Of a stretch of 57,177 nucleotides of DNA, positions 1 to 7,366 are shown in pieces. Made by a program: the position numbers and the translations under genes. The stretch lies in assembly GCA_003164815.1 (NCBI GenBank), contig PLUF01000056.1, positions 1-57,177 on the forward strand, written 5' to 3'. Within the stretch, counting starts at the first letter, position 1; every line of letters begins with the position of its first letter. The notes under the pieces are model-generated. The model worked only from the letters and a program-made list of their open reading frames with translations. It was not told where the DNA came from and did no database searches. The DNA is from Candidatus Gagatemarchaeum stordalenia (lineage in GTDB: Archaea > Thermoproteota > Nitrososphaeria > Nitrososphaerales > Gagatemarchaeaceae).

Positions 1-384
1 CGTGACGCAGACGCAGACCTCGATAGTCACTTCGACATCGACTCTCCCGGGTAGCACCACCACTACAACTGTCACTTCGACCTCTCCGCCAGTAACGACC
101 ACTCAGACTAGCACCCAGACCGTCACCCAGACAACGACGGCCACCTCGACCCAGACGCTTCCCGCGACCACGACCACGACGACGATTACGAGTACGTCCC
201 CGCCCGTCACGACCACCCAGATCGTGACGCAGACGCAGACCTCGATAGTCACTTCGACATCGACTCTCCCGGGTAGCACCACCACTACAACTGTCACTTC
301 GACCTCTCCGCCAGTAACGACCACTCAGACTAGCACCCAGACCGTCACCCAGACAACGACGGCCACCTCGACCCAGACGCTTCC
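1..384 (+). repeat. Tandem direct repeat, 222-bp period, inside the Thr-rich gene
   Basis: Bases 1-162 and 223-384 are identical, with a diverged 60-bp linker between them; the period is 222 bp (74 codons), so the frame is kept. The first copy begins at the window edge, so further copies may lie upstream. Perfect identity over 162 bp implies recent duplication or ongoing homogenisation. Confidence 0.9.
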
Positions 385-913
385 GGTAACCAGCACCACC
401 ACGACTACCGTCACGAGCATTCCACCTCCGGTCACGATCACTCAGACATCCACCGCCACTGCGACGGTGACTTCTACCACTGTTCAGACAGCTACAGTAA
501 CTAACACGTTGACGTCAACCGTGGACCAGACCAGTACGGTCACCTCAACGTCCACCACGACCATACCCGGCGGCACGACGACCGTAACCGGGACGGGAGC
601 GACCACGACAGTAACCAGCGTGGCTCCTCTGAGCACCACAACCGTAACTTCGACTTCGATGGGGACCGTGACCACCACGCAGGCTCCCACCACCTCGACC
701 AAGACTCAGACAGTAACCGCGACGACAACAGTTTGTGTTTCAGGAAGCTCCGAGCTGCAGGTCTCCTGCCCAACAACGGGTAGCAATTCCCAGAACAATG
801 CAGGGAGCCCACTAGTGCTCTTGAGCGATTCGGGCCTCGTCGTCTTAGTGGGGGCCTTGACGGTTGGCGCGGTTATTGCGCGCAGGGTCACTCGCTCCTC
901 AAGAAGCAGGTAG
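2..913 (+). CDS. Thr/Ser-rich repeat surface protein, C-terminal membrane anchor (5' partial)
   Basis: The reading frame is open to the left edge, so the N-terminus lies outside the window. The visible 303 residues are almost entirely Thr, Ser, Val, Pro and Gln in TSTS/TTTTT/PPVTTTQ patterns, a low-complexity stalk of the kind that is normally O-glycosylated in archaeal surface proteins. Two Cys near residues 248 and 259 precede a single hydrophobic segment (about residues 275-296) and a basic tail (RRVTRSSRSR), which fits a cell-surface protein anchored by its C-terminus. The first part is a perfect DNA tandem repeat (see repeat entry). Function beyond surface stalk or S-layer-associated protein cannot be told. 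Confidence 0.75.
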   Translation: MTQTQTSIVTSTSTLPGSTTTTTVTSTSPPVTTTQTSTQTVTQTTTATSTQTLPATTTTTTITSTSPPVTTTQIVTQTQTSIVTSTSTLPGSTTTTTVTSTSPPVTTTQTSTQTVTQTTTATSTQTLPVTSTTTTTVTSIPPPVTITQTSTATATVTSTTVQTATVTNTLTSTVDQTSTVTSTSTTTIPGGTTTVTGTGATTTVTSVAPLSTTTVTSTSMGTVTTTQAPTTSTKTQTVTATTTVCVSGSSELQVSCPTTGSNSQNNAGSPLVLLSDSGLVVLVGALTVGAVIARRVTRSSRSR

Positions 914-1033
914 CTTAAGCCCGCTTCTCCTCTCACACCTCCTCCGCACCGGGATTACCCGTTCATTTGCCCGTGTTGAGCACCAATACGCACCCAAATC
1001 GAATAGTTGGAATAAGCAAGATTAGGCGGCTAC

Positions 1034-1119
1034 GAAATTCATCCAAAATCTGATTCTTGGGGTGAGAACATGAATCAAGGCTCCACGTCTATGAATTTCT
1101 GCTTCGGACGCCATATATA
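1034..1119 (+). promoter_or_regulatory. 9-bp inverted repeat and TATA box before surface-protein gene
   Basis: GAAATTCAT (1034-1042) is the exact inverse of ATGAATTTC (1091-1099); another ATGAAT lies at 1070. An archaeal TATA-like box, CATATATAC, covers about 1111-1119, roughly 25-30 nt before the ATG at 1144, consistent with a leaderless transcript. The repeat sits just upstream of the box, where an activator would bind; that role is inferred. Confidence 0.5.
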
Positions 1120-1143
1120 CGCTATTCATGGCAGAATTTGATA

Positions 1144-1710
1144 ATGAAACTGGGCCAGAGGAATGCAGCGCTCGCCATGTTGGGCTTGCTTTCCGCACTT
1201 GTCTTCATAGCGCCTTCCGTTAGTAATGTGTTTGCATGGAATGCATGTACGCTGACCCTATCACCTAGCACTCAATCAACCACCATCCCCGCGGGATCGA
1301 CCGCGACATTGACTTACCTACTGACGTACAGTGACTCGTCATCGTACAAAGCGACCTTCAATTTGGCTGCAAGCGTAACTCCTGGCTCGCCGTCCGGAAC
1401 CTGGACAATAGTGAGCGTGACACCGCCCAACCCCGTTCCGTCCTCGCCATCTGACTCAATCAGCCAGACAATTACGGTCAAAGTGACCGCACCGAGCACC
1501 CCGGGTAGCACCACGACCCTCACCCTGAAAGCTGTAGACAACTACGACAGTGGCTCAGTCTGCAGTACGAACACAAAGCTAACTGCAGGAGCGTTCCCAC
1601 CTCCACCTACGGTCCCACAGTTCCCGCTCGGATTCGCTGTCCTGATGGCACTGGCCATACCAGTGATGTTCGTAGTCAAGGGCAAGTACGCAGCGCAAGC
1701 GACACGATAA
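1144..1710 (+). CDS. Secreted protein with VPQF C-terminal anchor
   Basis: About 188 residues. An N-terminal signal peptide (basic MKLGQRN, hydrophobic core, likely cleavage near VFAWNA) is followed by a beta-rich domain with alternating Ser/Thr-Val pattern (CARDB or DUF11-like in style, not assignable with confidence). Near the C-terminus a Pro-rich linker leads to VPQFPLG, one hydrophobic helix and a basic tail (KGKYAAQATR). This tripartite tail resembles archaeal PEFG/PGF-type sorting signals. I chose ATG 1144; an in-frame TTG at 1138 is also possible, but spacing from the TATA-like box favours the ATG. Its tail resembles that of the protein at 3846-4895. Confidence 0.7.
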   Translation: MKLGQRNAALAMLGLLSALVFIAPSVSNVFAWNACTLTLSPSTQSTTIPAGSTATLTYLLTYSDSSSYKATFNLAASVTPGSPSGTWTIVSVTPPNPVPSSPSDSISQTITVKVTAPSTPGSTTTLTLKAVDNYDSGSVCSTNTKLTAGAFPPPPTVPQFPLGFAVLMALAIPVMFVVKGKYAAQATR

Positions 1711-1990
1711 ACGGTCGGAATAGTCTGCAGTGGGTTCATGGCCTGCTGCGGCTTCCATTGTTTTGTTGAGACAAGCTACCTTCTCTTTTCCGTCTTTGTT
1801 GAAGGAGGTGGTAGAGGTGCCTAGTTCAGTCGAGGGTTACAATCGAGAAGGACTCCAGGCCAAGCCGTTCGAAGGTTTTCCTTCATGGATTCATGAAAGG
1901 TCTCCCATCATGAAACTCCGAGATGGTAAGATTCTTACACACCCAGGAAGGGCCGAATACCGCCGCTAAGACAACGAGTGAGTATGAATC
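1711..1990. other. Intergenic stretch, no convincing gene
   Basis: A possible 79-codon frame at 1730-1969 has no recognisable domain or good start and looks like chance. The stretch holds several ATTCATGA/ATGAAT-like sequences (around 1887 and 1984) similar to those in front of the neighbouring surface genes. Otherwise I see nothing. Confidence 0.4.
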
Positions 1991-2644
1991 TTGGGTAACG
2001 AGCGCATAATCTATCGAATCCTGGCCATCGCAGCTGCATCACTGGGAGTCGTAGTGTCGCTCTGGTACGTCTACCAGAATCAAGCCTTCGACGTGACCAC
2101 GCTCCTTGGAGGGGTCGTGCTGCCCCTAGTCTTCGGCTCTGCAGTTCTTCTTGTGGCGAGGGAGAGAATCGCCCTCTTTGCCTTCCTCGCCTACTTCTGG
2201 TCCCTCATCGATGATGCACCCGTAAACTTCGACTCCGTGCTGACATGGCCCGAGGTCACCCGAGCCCATCCGGCAGGTCCGCACATCTTCATGGAAGTCT
2301 TACTTCACGTCCTGACGATCGTATTCCTCTGTCTCGCGTTAAGAGAGGCTTTGAAAGGAACCTCCTTCACAAAGGAGAGGGTCTTCAACGTCTCGCTCTT
2401 GACCGCAGCGGCTTTCGTGCTGAGCTACGCTCAGAACCTTCCACTGGATGCTCTACGTACGATCGTTGAGCAGGATTGGTATCAGCTTGACTTGGCGGAG
2501 CACCTGGCATCCATTATTCTCCTCTACATCGCCGTCCGGTTAGCTATGAGACCGTCGGGAGCTGGTCCAAGAACATCGCCAGGGTCGAGCTCGTTCCGAA
2601 GAATTATTATTAACGCTGTGCCGACGCGGAGAATACGAAGATGA
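1991..2644 (+). CDS. Multi-pass membrane protein of unknown function
   Basis: 217 residues, starting at TTG because the nearby ATG (1984) runs into a stop after four codons. Five or six hydrophobic segments are visible (about residues 8-27, 38-56, 60-76, 100-118, 130-150, 170-187), followed by a basic, Ser/Pro-rich cytoplasmic tail (RTSPGSSSFRR, PTRRIRR). No catalytic motif is recognised. The stop overlaps the start of the epimerase gene (ATGA at 2641-2644), so the two are probably translated together and the membrane protein may act in the same glycan pathway. Confidence 0.6.
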   Translation: MGNERIIYRILAIAAASLGVVVSLWYVYQNQAFDVTTLLGGVVLPLVFGSAVLLVARERIALFAFLAYFWSLIDDAPVNFDSVLTWPEVTRAHPAGPHIFMEVLLHVLTIVFLCLALREALKGTSFTKERVFNVSLLTAAAFVLSYAQNLPLDALRTIVEQDWYQLDLAEHLASIILLYIAVRLAMRPSGAGPRTSPGSSSFRRIIINAVPTRRIRR

Positions 2645-3594
2645 AGTTCTCGAGGGTCCTCGTGACCGGAGGCGCCGGATTCATCGGAAGCCACATAGTG
2701 GACGCCCTGATCGGACGTGACCTCGAGGTGGGCGTTCTCGATGATTTCGCCACCGGGGAGATGAGCAACCTCCCTATCGATTCTCCTCGCCTTCGGATTC
2801 ACCGAGGCGACATTCGCGATGAAGCCTTCGTCAAGCAGGCGGTGAAGGGATATGACGCGATCGTACACGAGGCCGCGCTGGTCAGCGTGACGCGCTCTAT
2901 CGAGGACCCCGAGCGAACGAACTCCGTGAACGTCGGCGGCACGCTCAATCTTCTCTCGGCGGCCAACGACGCCAAGATCGAGCGGTTCATTTTTGCCTCA
3001 TCGTCCTCGGTATACGGTGAGTCCCAGACTCTGCCAAAGATCGAGACGATGAACACCTCGCCAATCTCTCCCTATGCCGTCTCGAAGCTCGCAGCGGAGA
3101 ACTACTGTCGCGTGTTCGCGAGCGTGTATGGATTGTCCACCGTCTCCCTCAGATACTTTAACGTCTACGGGCCGAGACAGAAATACGGTCCCTACAGCGG
3201 GGTCATCCCAACATTCGTGAACAGGGTCATCCATGACGAAGCCCCAATCGTCTTCGGAGACGGCGAACAGACGAGGGACTTCACATACGTGCAAGATGCA
3301 GTGAGCGCGAACCTTCTCAGCCTGGAGAGGGACCCGAGTCCTGGGGAGGTCTTCAACGTCGCGGGTGGTGCCCAGGTGTCTCTGAACCTGCTCGCCGCCT
3401 CCATCGAGAAGATCATGGGGAAGCCCAGCCTCGGCACGGAGCATGCTCCCCCTAGGGAAGGTGACATCCGACACAGCTTTGCCGACATAAGCAAGGCAAG
3501 GGCCGTGCTAGGATACTCGCCCCGGTACTCGCTGGAGGACGGTCTGCGAGAGGTGATTGGGGGCTTCGTCGCCCGTGCGTCGGGTCACCGATAG
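2641..3594 (+). CDS. NAD-dependent nucleotide-sugar epimerase/dehydratase (GalE-like)
   Basis: 317 residues, full length for an extended short-chain dehydrogenase. The N-terminal NAD-binding motif is GGAGFIGSH (residues 10-18); the catalytic tetrad region shows ASSSSVYG (about 119-126) and SPYAVSK (about 141-147, the YxxxK pair); RYFNVYGPRQ follows, typical of UDP-glucose 4-epimerase-like enzymes. The probable reaction is 4-epimerisation or dehydration of a UDP-sugar for surface glycans. Exact substrate specificity cannot be read. Translationally coupled to the preceding membrane protein and close to two nucleotide-sugar dehydrogenases, which supports a glycan role. Confidence 0.85.
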   Translation: MKFSRVLVTGGAGFIGSHIVDALIGRDLEVGVLDDFATGEMSNLPIDSPRLRIHRGDIRDEAFVKQAVKGYDAIVHEAALVSVTRSIEDPERTNSVNVGGTLNLLSAANDAKIERFIFASSSSVYGESQTLPKIETMNTSPISPYAVSKLAAENYCRVFASVYGLSTVSLRYFNVYGPRQKYGPYSGVIPTFVNRVIHDEAPIVFGDGEQTRDFTYVQDAVSANLLSLERDPSPGEVFNVAGGAQVSLNLLAASIEKIMGKPSLGTEHAPPREGDIRHSFADISKARAVLGYSPRYSLEDGLREVIGGFVARASGHR

Positions 3595-3771
3595 GCACTC
3601 GCACAACCTCGTGGTCGGGGCCACCCCTGAGTTCCCTTCTCGAACAGGTCAAGAATCAGGGCCATGACTCCTGACTATAGAGTCTGCCTTCGGCTTCGGC
3701 CTTGATTGCAGCGCCCCCTCCGTTGTGGATTCAAGGCAATACTCGCCTCAGTGATTAGATTTTGCACAGAC

Positions 3772-3820
3772 ATGAATTCCGAATTCATATCTATGAAGAT
3801 GGGCTCCTCGATGCTTAAAA
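3772..3820 (+). promoter_or_regulatory. Perfect palindrome and TATA-like box
   Basis: ATGAATTC-C-GAATTCAT (3772-3788) is a perfect 8-bp palindrome with one central base. A TATA-like CTTAAAACC follows at about 3814-3822, some 25-30 nt before the ATG at 3846. The half site shares ATGAATT with the inverted repeat before the surface gene at 1144, suggesting (inference) a common regulator. The rest of 3595-3845 shows nothing else. Confidence 0.45.
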
Positions 3821-3845
3821 CCAAGTTGTCCTGAGCACGCTGCGT

Positions 3846-4895
3846 ATGCAGAAGCCAGTACGAAGCTTTTCGACCCTGATGTTCGCAGCAGTTATCCTCT
3901 TGTGCCTCGCTGTCCGAGTCGCACCGGCGGCGGCCAATCCGGCTGGGAGTGTTCCTCCAGGCGTAACCCCCGCTCCCGATCCGGCGCTGAACCCGACTGC
4001 ACTCCTCCAGGTTGGCGGTGACTACAGCTACGTCGCAGCAGGGACTGCGCTGAGGGACACAGGTTCCGGCGTGATAACCGTCTCATATACAGGAAGCGTG
4101 GTGGCGGCATATCTGATCTGGGGGATAATCAATCCCACATCTGGTGGACTAAACGTGGCTAACATAAACGGTCAAGCGATAACTGGCACCCTCCAGAGTA
4201 GTGACGTCAGCCCGTGCTGGGGCAACGGGTACATGTGGGTCTTCGCGGCCGACGTTACATCCTACGTGACCAGTGGCGCGAATACTGTCTCGGGCTTTGC
4301 GTCGGGGTACACAAACGGTGGTGACCCGTGGTCCGAGTCTCTCGCTCCTCTAGCTGACGGAGCAAGCCTCGTAGTCCTAACGACCGGCGCCACTTCGAAC
4401 AACATCTACCTCTACACAGGGACCTACACCGAGATAACGGGCGGCTCACTCACGAGCGTCTTCAACCATGGCGCGGCCGATGCGACCACCGCTTCGATCA
4501 CTTTCATCGTCCTCGACGGCCAGTTGCCCGGCAACACCGCATCCTATAATGGCGGGCTCATCGACAGCAACGCGTTCCCAGGATCCGACCCCAAGACCTC
4601 GACGACCCCCTGGTCCTTTGGGACTCTCAGCGACACCAAGACATACTCGGTGACTGAGGCGCTCGGTGCGACAACAGACAGCGCTTCCATCGCGGGTAGC
4701 GGAGGCGATTGTCTGACATGGGCTGCTCAGGTCATTAGCATACCTTCGACAGCTCCAGTGGTCCCAATCCTACCTACACCAGTCACGGGGGTGCCACAGT
4801 TTAGCGCATCACCAGTAATGGTGGCCGCTGTCGGCGCCGTACTCCTCGCACTCCTCCTCAGGACCAAGCAGAGCCTAAAGGTTCGGACCGTCTGA
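3846..4895 (+). CDS. Secreted surface protein with VPQF C-terminal anchor
   Basis: 349 residues. Signal peptide at residues 1-30 (basic QKPVRSF, hydrophobic core, AAANPAG). The main domain has the pattern seen in DUF3344-type archaeal surface proteins: YLIWG, NGQAITGT, then MWVFAADVTSYV and GDPWSESLAPLADGASLVVL; this match is by eye and tentative. The C-terminus has a Pro-rich linker, GVPQFSASP, one hydrophobic helix (about 318-337) and a basic tail RTKQSLKVRTV, the same layout as the protein at 1144-1710. Likely exported and anchored on the outer face of the cell membrane; ligand or partner unknown. Confidence 0.65.
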   Translation: MQKPVRSFSTLMFAAVILLCLAVRVAPAAANPAGSVPPGVTPAPDPALNPTALLQVGGDYSYVAAGTALRDTGSGVITVSYTGSVVAAYLIWGIINPTSGGLNVANINGQAITGTLQSSDVSPCWGNGYMWVFAADVTSYVTSGANTVSGFASGYTNGGDPWSESLAPLADGASLVVLTTGATSNNIYLYTGTYTEITGGSLTSVFNHGAADATTASITFIVLDGQLPGNTASYNGGLIDSNAFPGSDPKTSTTPWSFGTLSDTKTYSVTEALGATTDSASIAGSGGDCLTWAAQVISIPSTAPVVPILPTPVTGVPQFSASPVMVAAVGAVLLALLLRTKQSLKVRTV

Positions 4896-4904
4896 GCACG
4901 CAAG

Positions 4905-4926
4905 TTGGAGGACAAAGGTCCTCCAA
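4905..4926 (+). terminator. Perfect 9-bp hairpin after surface gene
   Basis: TTGGAGGAC and GTCCTCCAA pair perfectly around an AAAG loop, starting 10 nt after the stop at 4895 and followed by a pyrimidine-rich run (TCCCTTCTCGTTCTTCTCC). It fits a transcript end or 3'-stabilising hairpin. The remainder of 4927-5215 shows no gene. Confidence 0.55.
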
Positions 4927-5215
4927 TCCCTTCTCGTTCTTCTCCCGAACCAGATATCGAGTCGACGTCCTAAAGTCGCCGAGCCCTCGCAACAGCATTT
5001 GCATCGCCATCTCCCTCTGCATCTCCACCACCTCAGGATATGACGACTCCTCATGGATGCTTTCAGGAGAGCACCGATCCCGATCGACTCGCGTCAGCCT
5101 CGGGAGTTGAAAGCTATCCAGCAGTTACCTCTGAAGAGGGAATGAGTATGCAACAGTCTTAATCTGGAGAGAGTTGCCGTCAGCGGGAGAAGGGAAGGGA
5201 AAACGTGAGATTACA

Positions 5216-6781
5216 ATGAATATGCTTGAAACACCTCCTCATCGCATCACAACCCAGTTACAGAGGGGCAAGATACCTGTGTGCGTAGTGGGAATGGGCC
5301 ACGTTGGCCTCCCACTGGCGCTGTTATTGGCCAATCAGGGCGCCAAGGTAATCGGCTGCGACATGAACCGGGAGTTCCTCGCCGAACTTCGGGCTGGAAG
5401 GTCCCCTATAGTAGAGCACAGCAAGAACCTGTTCCCCTCGTCGAAGGTCCTCGGTCCTAGCTGCCCCAACTGCGGGGTCCGCATCCTGGCCGCCGGCCGC
5501 GAGACCTTTTGTCCGAGTTGCATGCGGAGGGTCGTGGTATCCTCCGGTTCGGTGAGGCTCACCACCAAGATGCACAGTGCCGTGACAAAGAGCGATTCTT
5601 CCCACGAGATGGAGGATCTTCTGAGGAGAGCGCTGGCCTCAGGCAATCTCGAACTGAGCAGCGACACCACCGTTGCGGTGCGTCGCTCGGGGTTCGTCGT
5701 GATCACGGTAGGAACACCCATCGATTCCCAGAAGAGACCCGAGACCCGCGCCCTAGTCTCTGCCTCGAAGGACATAGGCAAGGGGCTCAGGAGGGGGATG
5801 GTCGTCATCATCAGAAGCACAGTGTCCGTCGGGACTACAGAGGACGTCGTGGGCCGCATCCTCGAGGAGGAGTCCGGCCTCGTCCCAGGGAAGGATTTCG
5901 GTCTCGCCCACGTTCCTGAGACGACCATAGAGGGGCTTGCGCTCTTCGAGCTCCGGACTCTCTCGAAGATCATAGGAGGGATAGATCCAGCGAGCAGTCG
6001 TGCCGCGGCGGGCCTCTTCGCCGTGTTCGACGCTCCGGTTCGCATCTTCGACGGTCCGCGGATCACGGAGGCGGCGAAGCTGTTCCTGAACATCTACCGC
6101 GACGTCAACATAGCTCTCGCGAACGAGCTCGCTCTCGCGTGTGAGGCCTTGGGGGTCGACGTCATGAAGGTGATCGAAGCGACGCGCGCGGACCCGAAGA
6201 CGAACCTCCTTACTCCCGGCCCCGGTGTAGGTGGGTACTGTTTGACGAAAGACGCGTATTACCTCTCCCAGCCGGCCTCGGAGAAGGGATTCGTCCCGAG
6301 GCTCCTGAAGGTCGCCCGCGAGGTCAACGACAGTATGCCGTCACACGTATGCCATCTCGCCGTCGACGGGCTCGAGGAGGCGAGTGAGAAGCTTGCGGGT
6401 TCCAAGATAGCCATACTCGGACTCGCGTTCAAGGGGAACACCTCGGACACCAGAGAGTCCCCCAGCCTGTCCATAATCCGGGAGCTCACTAGGGCCGGGG
6501 CGGTGGTCGTTGTGCATGACCCGCTCATCAAGGGCGACGACCCTCGGCTGCTCGCTCTCGGGGTCGAACGTGCCAAGAACGTGTGGGACTCGCTCAGGCA
6601 CGCCACCGCGGCCCTCCTGCTGACGGACCATCTCGAGTATCGCGGATTGACTGGAGCTTCGATGAAGAAGTCGGGACCAGCGCTCAGGGTAGTCGTCGAC
6701 GCGCGCCACATCCTCGACCCCTCAGAAGTGCGGGCCGCCGGGCTCATCTACCGGGGCGTCGGGCACGGGACTGCGGACTAG
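5216..6781 (+). CDS. UDP-sugar 6-dehydrogenase (UDP-ManNAc/GlcNAc type) with inserted zinc ribbon
   Basis: 521 residues from ATG 5216; an in-frame TTG at 5174 would add 14. It oxidises C6 of a UDP-hexosamine to the uronate with NAD. Seen: Rossmann motif VGMGHVGLPLA (about 25-35), conserved Lys288 and Asn292 (AAKLFLNIYRD), VNIALANE, catalytic Cys342 in GPGVGGYCLTKD, and a C-terminal UDP-binding domain with GLAFKGNTSDTRESPS. Odd feature: after the second strand (SPIVEH) about 55-60 extra residues carry CPNC-X12-CPSC (Cys83, 86, 99, 102), a zinc ribbon absent from ordinary family members including the paralogue at 7363-8817. First gene of a tight block with the next three. Confidence 0.85.
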   Translation: MNMLETPPHRITTQLQRGKIPVCVVGMGHVGLPLALLLANQGAKVIGCDMNREFLAELRAGRSPIVEHSKNLFPSSKVLGPSCPNCGVRILAAGRETFCPSCMRRVVVSSGSVRLTTKMHSAVTKSDSSHEMEDLLRRALASGNLELSSDTTVAVRRSGFVVITVGTPIDSQKRPETRALVSASKDIGKGLRRGMVVIIRSTVSVGTTEDVVGRILEEESGLVPGKDFGLAHVPETTIEGLALFELRTLSKIIGGIDPASSRAAAGLFAVFDAPVRIFDGPRITEAAKLFLNIYRDVNIALANELALACEALGVDVMKVIEATRADPKTNLLTPGPGVGGYCLTKDAYYLSQPASEKGFVPRLLKVAREVNDSMPSHVCHLAVDGLEEASEKLAGSKIAILGLAFKGNTSDTRESPSLSIIRELTRAGAVVVVHDPLIKGDDPRLLALGVERAKNVWDSLRHATAALLLTDHLEYRGLTGASMKKSGPALRVVVDARHILDPSEVRAAGLIYRGVGHGTAD

Positions 6782-6793
6782 GCGGGCCTGCAC

Positions 6794-7366
6794 ATGAACC
6801 GGCAGGACCTTCGCCCCGTGCTCCTGACGATAATCCTGTACGCCACGCTCGACCTGCTCTTCACGTGGGTCTCGTTGTACACCCGTCCCCCCGGGAGCCT
6901 AATAGGGCTCTTCAGGAGCGCGGACACGATCCCCTCGCATCTCCTTCTGCTGGCGGCCGGAGGAGTCGCGCTGGGCCTCATCTCGACGCTCGTCTTCAGG
7001 CGCTTCGACCTTGGCCTCTTGGTCCTCATCCCGAGCATCGTCGTGCTGACCGACCTCGACCACCTCCCGTCAGCGCTCGGGATAGTCCAGCCGATACGGC
7101 CGGCCCACTCCTTCATCTTCATAGCATTGGCGTTCATCCTCGTCGCAACTGTAATAAGGCGTCCAGACCTGTCTTTCGCAGTCATGTCAGGGTTCTTCGC
7201 TCATCTAGGGGTGGACACCGGCCTCTTCCCTCCTCTCTCCCCCGTCTCGTTCGACTACTACACTCTAGCGAACTACCAGGCCGAGTTCTTGGCTCTGGCT
7301 CTGATCTCGGCTCTCACCGCCGGCTACCTGGGCAAGAGGCGAGCCACCGGGAAGCGATACGCATGA
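6794..7366 (+). CDS. Membrane metal-dependent hydrolase-like protein (YdjM/DUF457)
   Basis: 190 residues with about five hydrophobic segments. Polar motifs inside or next to the helices, LTDLDHLPS, RPAHSF and FAHLGVDTGLFPPLSP, match the His/Asp pattern of the YdjM/DUF457 family, predicted metal-dependent membrane hydrolases. It sits 12 nt after one nucleotide-sugar dehydrogenase and overlaps the start of the next (ATGA at 7363-7366), so it is part of the same operon; a role in lipid-linked glycan handling is inferred. Confidence 0.7.
   Translation: MNRQDLRPVLLTIILYATLDLLFTWVSLYTRPPGSLIGLFRSADTIPSHLLLLAAGGVALGLISTLVFRRFDLGLLVLIPSIVVLTDLDHLPSALGIVQPIRPAHSFIFIALAFILVATVIRRPDLSFAVMSGFFAHLGVDTGLFPPLSPVSFDYYTLANYQAEFLALALISALTAGYLGKRRATGKRYA

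Noticed and set aside
1730-1969. 79-codon frame between surface gene and membrane protein
   Set aside because: No domain, poor start context, composition not protein-like.
6583-7362. N-terminal extension of the second nucleotide-sugar dehydrogenase frame
   Set aside because: Low-complexity Arg/Pro/His sequence overlapping the YdjM-like gene; the dehydrogenase proper starts at the ATGA overlap at 7363.
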